Positions 33,005 through 42,735 of a stretch of 64,000 bases of DNA are shown piece by piece. Each line of letters opens with the position of its first letter. Positions within the stretch are counted from its first letter, which is position 1. The translations under genes were made by a program, and so were the position numbers. The stretch spans positions 98,192,848 to 98,256,847 of the forward strand of contig CM019826.1 in assembly GCA_009763385.1 (NCBI GenBank), in the 5' to 3' direction. The notes beneath the pieces were generated by a model. The model was not told the DNA's origin. It was given only the letters and a program-made list of their open reading frames with translations, and searched no databases. The stretch comes from Coix lacryma-jobi var. lacryma-jobi (lineage: Eukaryota; Streptophyta; Magnoliopsida; Poales; Poaceae).

Positions 33005-33306
33005 TGCGGATACATGGGTGTATGCCGGATCTTAAGTGATGAGTGATTGTCAACTGGGATGATGCGCATGTTCTTTGGCTTGTGTTGTGCAGGTGTTGAG
33101 CACGAATACGGTGATCAAAGGCAAGGTGAAGGTCAAGTAGAGACGTGTCATGCCGATGGACCCGGAGCGGTGAAGGGCGAACATGAGGCTTGGACTGACG
33201 GACCGGTGGCCTGAGGATCGGCCGTGGGGGCTGACAGCCTGGGACAGCGACAAGTGAAGACTTGCGTGTGGATGGGGTGCACGGGCGGTGCATCCCCTCT
33301 ACAGCT
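33005..33306 (+). mobile_element. LTR2 of Sirevirus C, first part
   Basis: Starts TGCGGATACATGG like LTR1 but with many substitutions and a gap of about 33 bp relative to it. Interrupted by element B at the target CAGCT (33302-33306). Continues at 63820. Confidence 0.8.
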
Positions 33307-34178
33307 TGAAGGACCGAAAATGCTAAAGCAAGGCGACCAGAGGGTGGGGAGGGGGGGGGGGGGTGAATGGGAGCCTAAAAATTTCTTCCGAAATCCTGGC
33401 CTCTGTCCCAACAAAATCAACCCCAAAAGCTTCGGACTCAAACGTGATGCCCACGACCCTCGGAAAAAGGGTGGATGATCCCTAGGATCACAGCGAGGCA
33501 CCACACAAGAGAGCAAACCAAAACTCTCAAAACCCCGAGACAAGTTCGTGCCTAAAAGACCCACTCCCAAACGTAGATAGAGGGCTACGTCGGGATTCCT
33601 CCAAATACCGATGCTAACGCGTAGCAAAGATATGTAGAGAGGTTTCTAGGTGAACTCTAGGAGCAAACGAGAAGTCCGGAAACAAAGCGGAAAAGCCGGG
33701 AGGGCCAACGCACTAAAACTGCACAAGCTGCAGAATCCCGGACAGTCCGCCGTCAGGCTCCTGGACTGTCCGGTGAAGGCCGGACTGTCCGCCACACGGG
33801 GTCCGGACTGTCCGCCGGCCAAAGGACAAAAAACAGCAACGCTGCTGGACGACCCTGCGCGACTCGCGGACTGTCCGCGGCTGTCACTGGCGGATTGTCC
33901 GCCGGTCACCCGGGGGAGAAACACCAGGGCAAACAGCCACTGCTCTGGCTGGAACCCTGACTCGCGGACAGTCCGCGGTTTGGGGGGGCGGACAGTCCGC
34001 CACTGCCCAGAACGCCCAAAATCGCCACGAGACAAAACCAAAATCGATTGGATCTTCACCAAATCGAACGGGGCTGCAACTAAACTTCTCCCAAGTGTTC
34101 TTCTACGTGTTGGGAAGCTAATCCTAGGATATCATCGCTTCAAACCAACTAATCCATGAGAAATCCGAAGAACACTAG
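33307..34178 (-). mobile_element. 3' LTR of B, distal segment
   Basis: LTR end (TGAAGGACC on plus, 33307) to the Tat insertion target ACTAG at 34174-34178. Contains the 'gggggggggggg' tract and the CGGACAGTCCG cluster (about 33738-34000). Confidence 0.85.
33738..34000 (-). repeat. CGGACAGTCCG palindrome cluster in left LTR of B
   Basis: About nine copies of GGACAGTCC/GGACTGTCC words, as in the right LTR of B (61844-62105). Confidence 0.75.
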
Positions 34179-34344
34179 TGTCGAGGGACCGCAAAAGGGG
34201 TACCCCCAATCAACGCAAACAAATAGGTTAAACCTAGAACACCAAATAATAACAAACCTAGCAAGTCTAACCTTCTAAAAACCAACCCCTCGAGGCCTAC
34301 AACGCTGGCCCACCAAGCCGAAGCCCGAAAACCTATTAAGCGGA

Positions 34345-34665
34345 AAGTAGGCTGCGTCAGCCCTCCAAACCAGGCCTCGGGCGAACGCTCGTTCTCCGTC
34401 TCGCCCGAGCCCTCCAAGCCAGGCCTCGGGCGAACGCTCATTCTCCGACCTGCCCGAGCCCTCCAAGCCAGGCCTCAGGCAAATGCTAAATCTCCGTCTC
34501 GCCCGAGCCCTCCGAGCCAGGCCTCGGGCTGGCGCTTGTTCTCTGTCTCACCCGAGCCCTCCGCGTTAGGCCTCGGACGACCGAGCCCCCCGAGCCAGGC
34601 CTCGGGCTGGCGCTCGTTCTCCGTCTCACCCGAGCCCTCCGCGTCAGGCCTCGGGCGAGCGCTCC
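34345..34665 (+). repeat. 45-bp tandem array in Tat 5' LTR
   Basis: Seven degenerate units built on CCCGAGCCCTCC and AGGCCTCGGGC, each potentially pairing CCCGAG with CTCGGG. The matching array at 48498-48772 has fewer units. Confidence 0.7.
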
Positions 34666-35286
34666 ACTACCCTTCAAGCCTCCCGCAAGAAGGAAGCTCC
34701 CTGCTTCTCAGCTCTGACAACCGTACTAGCCCCATACTGCGCATTTAATGCGTCCTCTTACTCCGGTCACATCCTCCGGTACACAGCGTGTGCCACAGTG
34801 AACCGGAGCCAGAGTCAAACCTCATTTTCACCACAAGCATGGGCAAAAAGGCACAAGTACAACACTGTTCGGCCATACCACGCACTGTAGCACACTCGAG
34901 CTTCACCCCGAGGCCTGGGTTCCCGCTGTACGCCCGGGCGTTCCGGGACTTGCCCATACCTGCGGGGGCTCGAGCCTCCCGTAGGCGCCACCTCGAGGCC
35001 GGCCCTGCGCCCCTCGAGCCCTGACTGCTTTCATGCTATTGGAAGATAGGTACCCCAAGACCCGGAGGGACTCTGCCATGTCCTGTACGACCCGGAATGG
35101 GTGCTGCACGGCCCCCACGCCGCCATGCCTCCACGTCCGTGCCCGGGATGGAGGCCACGCATCAAGGACGCCTCAACAGCGACACCCACGTTGGCTACAG
35201 TGACTTCGACAAGACAGAGTTCCTACCCTTCGCCATATCGAGACTTTACATGTCAATCCTGTGTAAACCCTGGCCTCCTCTTGTTC

Positions 35287-35294
35287 TATAAAAG
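35287..35294 (+). promoter_or_regulatory. TATA box of Tat 5' LTR
   Basis: TATAAAAG; identical box at 49396-49403 in the 3' LTR. Confidence 0.6.
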
Positions 35295-35601
35295 GGGACA
35301 CCAGGGCCCTTCGCGTGCAAGGGACAACGCGTGAGTCCACGGTTACGCACATGCTTTCGCACACAAGTCCACACACACACACATGAGTCCGGACTCCGGT
35401 CCACGCTCATTGAGCTTGTATTGCCCCTGTACAAGCACTTAGGTGCAAGTAATACAAGAACCTCCTCCCCCCGCTGGACGTAGGGCTTTCTTTGCCCGAG
35501 CCAGGATAAATCCTTGTGTCATCTTGCATAACCATCCAGGAAGAGAGCACGCGATCATATTACTAGTTGGTGTCATAACCCCGGGATAGAAACACCGACA
35601 G

Positions 35602-35620
35602 TTGGCGCGCCAGGTAGGGG
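35602..35620 (+). other. Primer binding site of Tat element
   Basis: TTGGCGCGCCAGGTAGGGG, one base after the LTR end. Position and form are those of a tRNA PBS; I did not identify the tRNA. Confidence 0.75.
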
Positions 35621-35658
35621 CCTTCGCGTGTCGGAGTGGATTTCTCGTTGTTTTCTGG

Positions 35659-38165
35659 ATGGCTTCATCCCCTCCTACGTTCTCTGCTGGTGCCATCGTC
35701 TCGGTTGGGAGCCTCGAGTTCCTGGCCACCGGCAGCGGCAACGAGCTGACCCTGCTCTCCACGGAGGGCCCGAGCGGAGGGCATGTCACGCCACCCCGCG
35801 CGGGGGTCGTGGCGCGCCCGCACCACCACACGCCACCACGTGCGCGCGCCCACCAGCGCCGTCGCCACCATCGTCGCCAGGCGCCGACAGTGCCCGCGGA
35901 GTGCGCCCACTTCCCCGCGGCCGACGCAGAGTCCCCGAGGGGAAACCTACCCGGCGCGCGGCCGGAGACTTCCAGGGCACGTGCGCACTCCCCCAGCGAG
36001 TTCGCGTTGTCACGCGCACGGACCGGGAGCCTGGCCAGAGGCCCCCGAGCCGTGCTCCGTCAACACCACCTGGCCTCCTCCCGCACGGGGTGTACCGCGC
36101 TCGACGCCAGCGGTTCCCGTCTGGCCTCAACAACTCCGCGGCTGTTTACGCCCACCGCCTCGACGAGTGCCGTCAGGGCAGGCGGCCGCAGAGCGGGAGG
36201 AGCGTCCGGGCGTACTCCTACGAGCCACCACCGACCTGGAGATCGTCTACCCCACGAACGTCGACCGCGGCCTCTCACGAGCCGTCGAGCCACCTCGTCG
36301 AGCCACCTTCGGGAGTGGTACCGCGAGCTGCAGTCCCGGCACGAGCCAGGCGGCGCGGCATCAGCAGCTCTGACTCCGATGAGTACGACTACCATGACCC
36401 TGACCTCTGGGACCCCACCAGGGAGTGCTTCCAGCTCGAGGGGTCGTGGACGACGCCGAGGACGACGGCGACGACGACACCAGGCCGACGCTCAACCTCG
36501 AAGAGCCCGGAAACATGGCTGTGGCAGGGGGATCACGCGTTCAGGGGAGGAACGAACCCCCGGCACCGGCTGCACCATCTCAGCACGGCGACGACCGGGC
36601 GGCGCAGCTCGCGCAGCTGCGGGAGGCCATCGCCAAGGCTGAGGAGGAACGACAGCGCCTGCTGCAACTCGAGAAAACTATAGCACAGGAACCAGCCCAG
36701 CCTCGAGGTGCCGGTGTTCGTGGCCGCGCTCGAGAGGTCCACCGGCAGATCCTCGAGGACGGGGCACCAGCACGCCCCGAGGTGCGTTTCCCGTGAGCTG
36801 GGGAGAACGTGGTGGCGGCGGCAATGCTGCTCCATGATCTACCCGCCGTCTCCAACCCTGACGCCAGGCGCATGCTCGGGGAAATGAAGAACCTCCTCGA
36901 GACAGCCGCTGTGCAGCAGGCCGAGAGCTCAGCCTCTCACGACGGCGCGGGGCGGCCGGGGAAACCAGCAGACACGCCCCCGTACGAGCGCGAGACGTCC
37001 GTCCACCAGCCGGACGCCTCTCGAGCTAGGCCAGTCCGGAACGGATCGTCAACAACCGGCCACCTCGAGACCCCAATGACGCCCGCAACGACATCAACCG
37101 CCGCCGCAAGGACAAGGGGGCCCAAGAGCGTGGCTATAGCGCCCATCGAGGGGGCGCTACGACAGTGACGAGGACCGGCAAGCCCTCGAGCCCCCGGGCC
37201 CCAGAGTCTTCAGTCGGGCCATCCGCAGCTCAACCCTCCCCGACCGCTTCCGACCACCGACCAACATCGTGAAGTATGACGGGGAGGTCGAGCCCAAGCT
37301 CTGGCTCTCGGACTTCCGCCTAGGCTGCCAACTGGGCGGAGCAAAGAGCGACGACCGTGTGATCATACGCCAACTCCCACTTTACCTCTCGGACACCGCC
37401 CGCCGGTGGCTCGAGGGGCTCCCGCCGGATCGGATCCATGACTGGGCCGACCTAGTCAGGGTCTTCGACGGGAATTTCAAGGGGACTTGCGTGCGCCCAG
37501 GCAACCCCTGGGATCTACGGCGTTGCAGGCAGGCAGCGGACGAGCCCCTCCGCGACTTTGCTCGGCGATTCTCGAAGCAGCGCCTCGAGCTCCCCCACGT
37601 GCCTGATGAGGACGTCATCTCAGCGTTCCTCGCGGCACGACATGCCAAGAGCTAGTTCATGAGCTAGGGCGCTACCGTCCAGGACGGTCGAGGACCTGAT
37701 GGATCGTGTCACCAGCTTTGCCTCAGGCGACGAGGCAGTGGGGGCCTTCTTTGGCCGCTCCACGGACAAAGGTAAGGCGGTGACCGCGCCGGAGGGCTCG
37801 AACAAGGGCAACGACGCCAAGAACCGCAACAACAACAACACAACAACAAAAGAAGAAGAACAAAAGCAAAGGTCAAAAGGCGAAGCGCGACGCCGACGAC
37901 GACGACGATGAAGAAGTGCTCATGGGCGCCCTCGACCATAAGAAACCTCGAGGCCCCCCTGACGGGGCTGTTTTCGACCAGATGCTCGAGGACCCCTGCC
38001 CTTATCACAAGGGCCCTGTGAATCACAAGCTAAAAGACTGCCGACTGCTGAAGGGCTTCTACGCCAAGCTCGACGACAAGAAGGAGGACACGCCTAAGGG
38101 CAAGGACAACAAACGACGCGACGACGGGGACGCGGGTTTCCCCCCGGTGCGTGACTGCTTCATGA
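35659..38165 (+). pseudogene. gag: Gag of Tat element (degraded)
   Basis: Likely start ATG at 35659 (MASSPPTFSAGAIVSV). The frame is lost within the GC-rich N-terminal part, then continues at 36425 as an acidic stretch and a Gln/Glu/Leu coiled coil (RAAQLAQLREAIAKAEEE), with an in-frame TGA at 36794-36796 and the same frame resuming (AGENVVAAAMLLHDLPAV). After a frameshift near 37150, the retrotransposon-gag capsid domain lies at 37200-37655 (WLSDFRLGCQLGG, RRWLEGLP, LRDFARRFSKQ) and ends at a TAG. Further on is a Lys/Arg-rich patch, then a C/H cluster (CPYHKGPVNHKLKDC at about 37997-38041), a nucleocapsid-like knuckle. Gag packages the RNA; this copy needs several repairs. Confidence 0.8.
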
Positions 38166-39770
38166 TCTACGGGGGCCCAACCGTCGGGCTCTCAGCTCGG
38201 GAGAGGAAGAAGGAACGCCGGGAGGTCTTCGCACTCCGCCACGACACTCCCCAGTACCTCGACTGGTCCGACGCGCCGATCACATTCGACCGTAACGACC
38301 ATCCGGACCATGTCGTAAATCCGGCGTACCCCCTCGTCGTCGACCCCGTCATCGTCGACGTACGGTTCTCCAAGGTGTTGATGGATGGGGGCTCGAGCCT
38401 CAACGTCATATACCTCGAGACTCTCGACCTCCTGGGGATTTCGAGGGATCAGCTCTGACCCAGCGTCGGGGGGTTCCACGGAGTCGTACCAGGGAAGAAG
38501 GCTCACCCCCCCTCGGGCGCATCGACCTGCCGGTTTGCTTTGGCACGCCGGCTAACTTCCGCCGGGAGACGCTCACCTTCGAGGTGGTTGGATTCCAAGG
38601 GACCCCACGCCATCATCGGCCGGCCAGGCTACGCCAAGTTCATGGCGGTTCCCAACTACACGTACTTGAAGCTCAAGATGCGGGCCGAAAGGGGTCATCA
38701 CCATCGACACCTCCTACGAGCACGCGTACCACTGCGACGTGGAGTGCGTCGAGCGTGGGGAGGCCAACGTCCACCTCGACTCGCTCGAAGCCCTAGCGGC
38801 CCTGGCCACCGAAGAGGCCCCTGAAGCAAAACGCACGCCGGCGCCTTCGAGCCGGCAGAGCACACCAAGCTGATACCCGTCGACCCGACCTCGACCGATG
38901 GCAAGACGCTGGCCATCAGTGCCAGCCTCGAGCCTAAATAGGAAGCAGTGCTCGTCGACTTTCTCCGTGCGAACATCGACATGTTTGCGTGGGGCCCCTC
39001 GGACATGCCAGGCATACCGAGGGGAGTCGCCGAGCACGCCTTGGAGATCCAGGCCGGGTCCAGACCGGTGAAGCAACGCCTGCGCCGCTTCGACGAGGAG
39101 AAGCGCAGGATCATCGGCGAGGAGGTGCACAAGCTTTTGGCGGCTGGATTCATCAAGGAGGTATTTCACCCGGAGTGGCTAGCTAACCCTGTACTAGTTA
39201 GGAAAAAGAATGGAAAAATGCGGATGTGTGTAGACTACACTGGTCTGAATAAAGCGTGTCCAAAAGTTCCATTTCCTTTACCTAGAATTGATCAGATTAT
39301 CGATTCCACTGCGGGGTGTGAAGTACTTTCATTTCTCGATGCGTATTCCGGCTACCACCAGATTAGGATGAAAGAATCCGACGAGCTCGCTACCTCTTTT
39401 GTTACGCCTTTTGGTATGTATTGCTATGTTACAATGCCCTTCGGCCTTCGAAACGCCGGGGCAACGTACCAACGTTGCATGCAACATATCTTTGGCGAAC
39501 ACATAGGCAAAACCGTCGAGGCCTACGTCGATGACATCGTGGTTAAAACCAAGAAAGTCGGGAACCTCATCAGCGATCTCGAGACCACGTTCGAGTGCCT
39601 CCGGGCCAAGAATGTGAAGCTCAACCCCGAGAAATGTGTCTTTGGTGTGCCCCGGGCATGCTACTTGGCTACATTGTCTCACAACGGGGGATCGAGGCCA
39701 ACCCCGAAAAGATCTCAGCAGTCACGAGGATGGGCCCAATTCGAGACCTCAAGGGCGTACAGAAAGTGAC
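38166..39770 (+). pseudogene. pol: Protease and reverse transcriptase of Tat element
   Basis: Aspartic protease box VLMDGGSSLNVIY at about 38376-38414, then a TGA at 38456-38458 and frame changes near 38510-38700. The RT frame 38948-39655 is continuous: RFDEEKRRII, VRKKNGKMRMCVDYTGLNKAC, FLDAYSGYHQI, FVTPFGMYCYVTMPFGLRNAGATYQ and the catalytic YVDD at 39524-39535. It then frameshifts near 39655 (GYIVSQRGIEANPEKI in the next frame). RT copies the RNA into cDNA in the particle. The RT core is the best preserved part of the element. Confidence 0.9.
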
Positions 39771-40906
39771 AGGCTGCCTAGCTGCTCTCAGTAGGTTCAT
39801 CTCGAGGCTAGGGGAAAGGCGCTACCTCTCTACCGCTTGCTGAAGAAGACGGAACGCTTTGCGTGGACCCTTGAAGCCGAGGAGGCCCTAACCAAGTTGA
39901 AGGGGTTGCTGACTTCCGCGCCAATCCTCGTGCCACCACGACCAGCCCAGGGTGACGATCCCCCCGACCCTTCTCCTCTATGTGGCCGCAACCACTCAGG
40001 TGGTCAGCGCGGTCATAGTCGTCGAGAGGCACGAGGAGGGTCGTGCGTTGCCGGTCCAACGGCCGGTGTACTTCACCAGTGAGGTGCTCTCCGAGGCCAA
40101 GGCCGGTACCCGCACATCCAGAAGCTGCTCTACGGCATCATCATCACGAGGCGCCAGCTCCAGCACTACTTCCTCGCTCATCCCGTAACGGTGGTGTCAT
40201 CCTTCCCCTCGGTGAGATCATCAACAATCGGGAGGCCACGGGGCGCATCGCCAAGTGGTCCGCCGAGCTAATGGGGGAGGCCATCACCTACGCCCCGCGA
40301 AAAGCCATCAAGTCAAGCGTTGGCGGACTTCGTTGCTGAATGGACCGACACCCAGCTCCCGCCGGCACAAATCCAAGCCGAGCTCTGGACCATGTACTTC
40401 GACGGATCCCTCATGAAGACGGGGCAGGCGCAGGCCTGCTCTTCATTTCACCCCTCGGGGTCCACATGCGCTACCTGCTACGCTTGCACTTCCCCGCCTC
40501 CAACAACGTCGCTGAGTACGAGGCCCTCGTTAATGGGCTGCGCATCGCCCTCGAGCTCGGGGTCCGACGCCTCGACGTTCGAGGGGACTCGCAGCTCGTC
40601 ATCAACCAGGTTATGAAGGCTTCAAGCTGCATCGATCCCAAGATGGAGGCATACTGCGGGGAGGTGCGCAAGCTAGAAGATAAGTTCTACGGCCTCGAGC
40701 TCAACCACATCGCTCGAAAGTACAACGAGGCCGCGGACGAGCTGGCTAAGTTAGCATCCACGCGCGGCACCGTCCCCCCAGATGTCTTCTCGAGGGATAT
40801 CTTCGAGCCATCCGTCAAAATCGGCCCGGTGGCTGGCCCCTCGACGCCACCCCTCGAACCAGACACGGGGGCTCGACCTTCAACGCCACCCCTCGACATC
40901 CGCTGA
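39771..40906 (+). pseudogene. pol: RNase H plus second (archaeal-type) RNase H, Tat element
   Basis: First the RT-linked RNase H remnant: FAWTLEAEEALTKLK, VYFTSEVLSEAK, and the 'HYFLAHPV' region in shifted frames at about 39860-40200. Then a second, better preserved RNase H with MYFDGS (first Asp, about 40390), VAEYEALVNGL (Glu), VRGDSQLVINQV (Asp) and NEAADELAKLAS (last Asp). This additional domain is the hallmark of the Tat lineage. One frameshift near 40424 splits it; the frame ends TGA at 40904-40906. Confidence 0.85.
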
Positions 40907-42190
40907 GGCGATGCAGATCGACGCACCTGCCTCTTCGTCATCACGACCCCTCGACTGGCGGACGCCCTTCCTCGACTACCTGACGCAAGGCGTGCTACCA
41001 GAAGACAAGACGGAGGCCCGACGCATCGCTCGAAGGGCCAAGACCTACGTCATCTACGGCGACGAACGAGAGCTGTACCGTCGAAGCCCATCAGGAATCC
41101 TTCAACGCTGCATCCCCTCGAGGAGGGACGCAGGCTCCTCGACGACATGCACTCGGGGGCTTGCGGCCATCACGCAGCGCCAAGGACCCTGGTAGGGAAC
41201 GCCTTCCGACAGGGCTTCTACTGGCCAACCGCCATCGGAGACGCCAAGCGCCTGGTCCAAGCTTGCCAAGGTGTCAGTTCTACGCCAAGCAAACGCACCA
41301 GCCCGCGCACGCCCTGCAGATGATCCCCATCACTTGGCCGTTTGCCGTCTGGGGGCTCGACCTCGTGGGTCCCCTCAAGATGACAACTGGAAAGTACACG
41401 CATGTGCTCGTGGCCATCGACAAATTCACCAAGTGGATCGAGGCCAAGCCCATAGGCGACCCCACCTCTGAGAAGGCTGTCGAGTTCATCGCCGACATCA
41501 TGTACCGGTTTGGGGTGCCTAACGTCATCATCACCGACAATGGCACCCAATTCATGGCAAAAAGTTCACCAACTTCTGCGACGACAACAACATTCGCGTG
41601 ACCTGGGCCTCGGTCGCGTACCCTCAATGCAACGGGCAGGTCGAGCGCGCCAACGGCATGATACTCCATGGGCTGAAGCCGAGGCTGTTCAAGACCCTCA
41701 AGAATTTTGGAAAGGGTGGGCTGCAGAGCTCCCCTCGGTGCTATGGGGCCTCAGGACTACGCCGAGTCGAGCCACCGGGTTCACTCCGTTCTTCCTAACC
41801 TACGGCGCCGAGGCTGTCTTACCTACGGACCTCGAGTACGGCTCCCCTCGACTTCGAGCCTACAAGGGCAAACCAACGACGAGGGCTTGCCAACGCCAAG
41901 GACCAGCTCGAGGAGGCTCGAGACGTGGCGCTCATCAACTCCGCGCGCTACCAGCAAACACTTCGACGCTACCACGACAAGCACGTGCGCAAGAGGGACC
42001 TGGCGGTGGGGACCTCGTGCTTCGACGTCTGCAAGATAATCGAGGGCGCCACAAGCTCACCCCTCCATGGGAGGGTCCATACACCGTAGCTGAGGTGCTC
42101 AAGCCAGGAACGTACAAGCTCTACGACGGTCAAGGCAGGATCCTGGCGAATGCGTGGAACATATCTCAGCTACGTCGCTTCTACCCTTAA
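40907..42190 (+). pseudogene. pol: Integrase of Tat element
   Basis: Zinc-binding domain with the HSGACGHH and CQGCQFYAKQ residues (about 41150-41295, split between frames), then the DDE core: D in WGLDLVGPL (about 41350), D in ITDNGTQF (about 41530), E in CNGQVERANGM (about 41640). A frameshift at about 41560 lies inside the core. The C-terminus ends PPWEGPYTVAEVLKPGTYKL ... LRRFYP with TAA at 42188-42190 and has no chromodomain. Confidence 0.85.
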
Positions 42191-42735
42191 AGGCCTCGAG
42201 GCCTTGTTCATTTTGTTGCTTTGTACAAACATGTCAAACATGAATGAACAAACTCGCGCACTGTCATTCATTTTACTTAGCAACTTAAGGTAGCCTCGAC
42301 CCTGCCTTGCTCAGGGTCGAGCCTCCCTCGGGGGCTGACAGGGGGAACCCCCCCAGACTCCGTAAAAAACGCGTTTTTTTTTCAAAAATTCGACCCTCGT
42401 CTCGATTCGCACCTCGAGCATACTAGCAGCGTCTAAATCCGTAAATACCTCGAGCCTCCAAGAGTCGGGGGCGTCGACGTAGACGGCCACCTACGCCCCC
42501 GGGCTACGGTACCCTACCTACGCCTCCCCTCGAGGTACTCGTGGCGCGTATCGAAGGAACACGGACCAAGCCGGTTGAAGCTCGAGCTAGCGACAAAGAG
42601 AAATGATCGAATAAATTTGAAAAGAAAACAACTTCTTTAAATAAACAAGTCATATACACATATTGACCTCGACGGGCCATAAGTCATGATTTGAATTCTT
42701 ACAAGGGCCTCGACGCCCAAATTGGCACGCAGGCC
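42191..42735. other. Spacer between integrase and antisense gene (Tat)
   Basis: Convergent 3' ends: pol stops at 42190 on plus and the antisense gene stops at 42736 on minus. Contains CTCGAG/CCTCGA-rich sequence and a short poly-T (42374-42382). No ORF. Confidence 0.5.

Larger units (their letters stand above)
25475..33306 (+). mobile_element. Sirevirus 'C' (autonomous type, degraded, 5' truncated)
   Basis: Plus-strand element starting inside gag where the CACTA inserted: gag C-terminus, protease, integrase, RT, RNase H, 3' non-coding block, PPT, LTR1 (30885-32975), then a 29-bp PPT spacer and LTR2, whose rest is at 63820-64000 on the other side of Sirevirus B. The 3' block and LTR are the same family as A and B. 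Confidence 0.85.
34179..35600 (+). mobile_element. 5' LTR of Tat element
   Basis: 1,422 bp, TGTCGAGGG ... CCGACA. It has a degenerate array of about 45-bp units (34345-34665, 'gagccctccaagccaggcctc' type) that accounts for most of the 32-bp length difference from the 3' LTR. TATA box at 35287. Confidence 0.9.

Noticed and set aside
35628..36683. 351-codon ORF overlapping the Tat gag in another frame
   Set aside because: Arg/Pro/Ser-rich shadow of the gag region. The conserved N-terminal motif and coiled coil lie in other frames.
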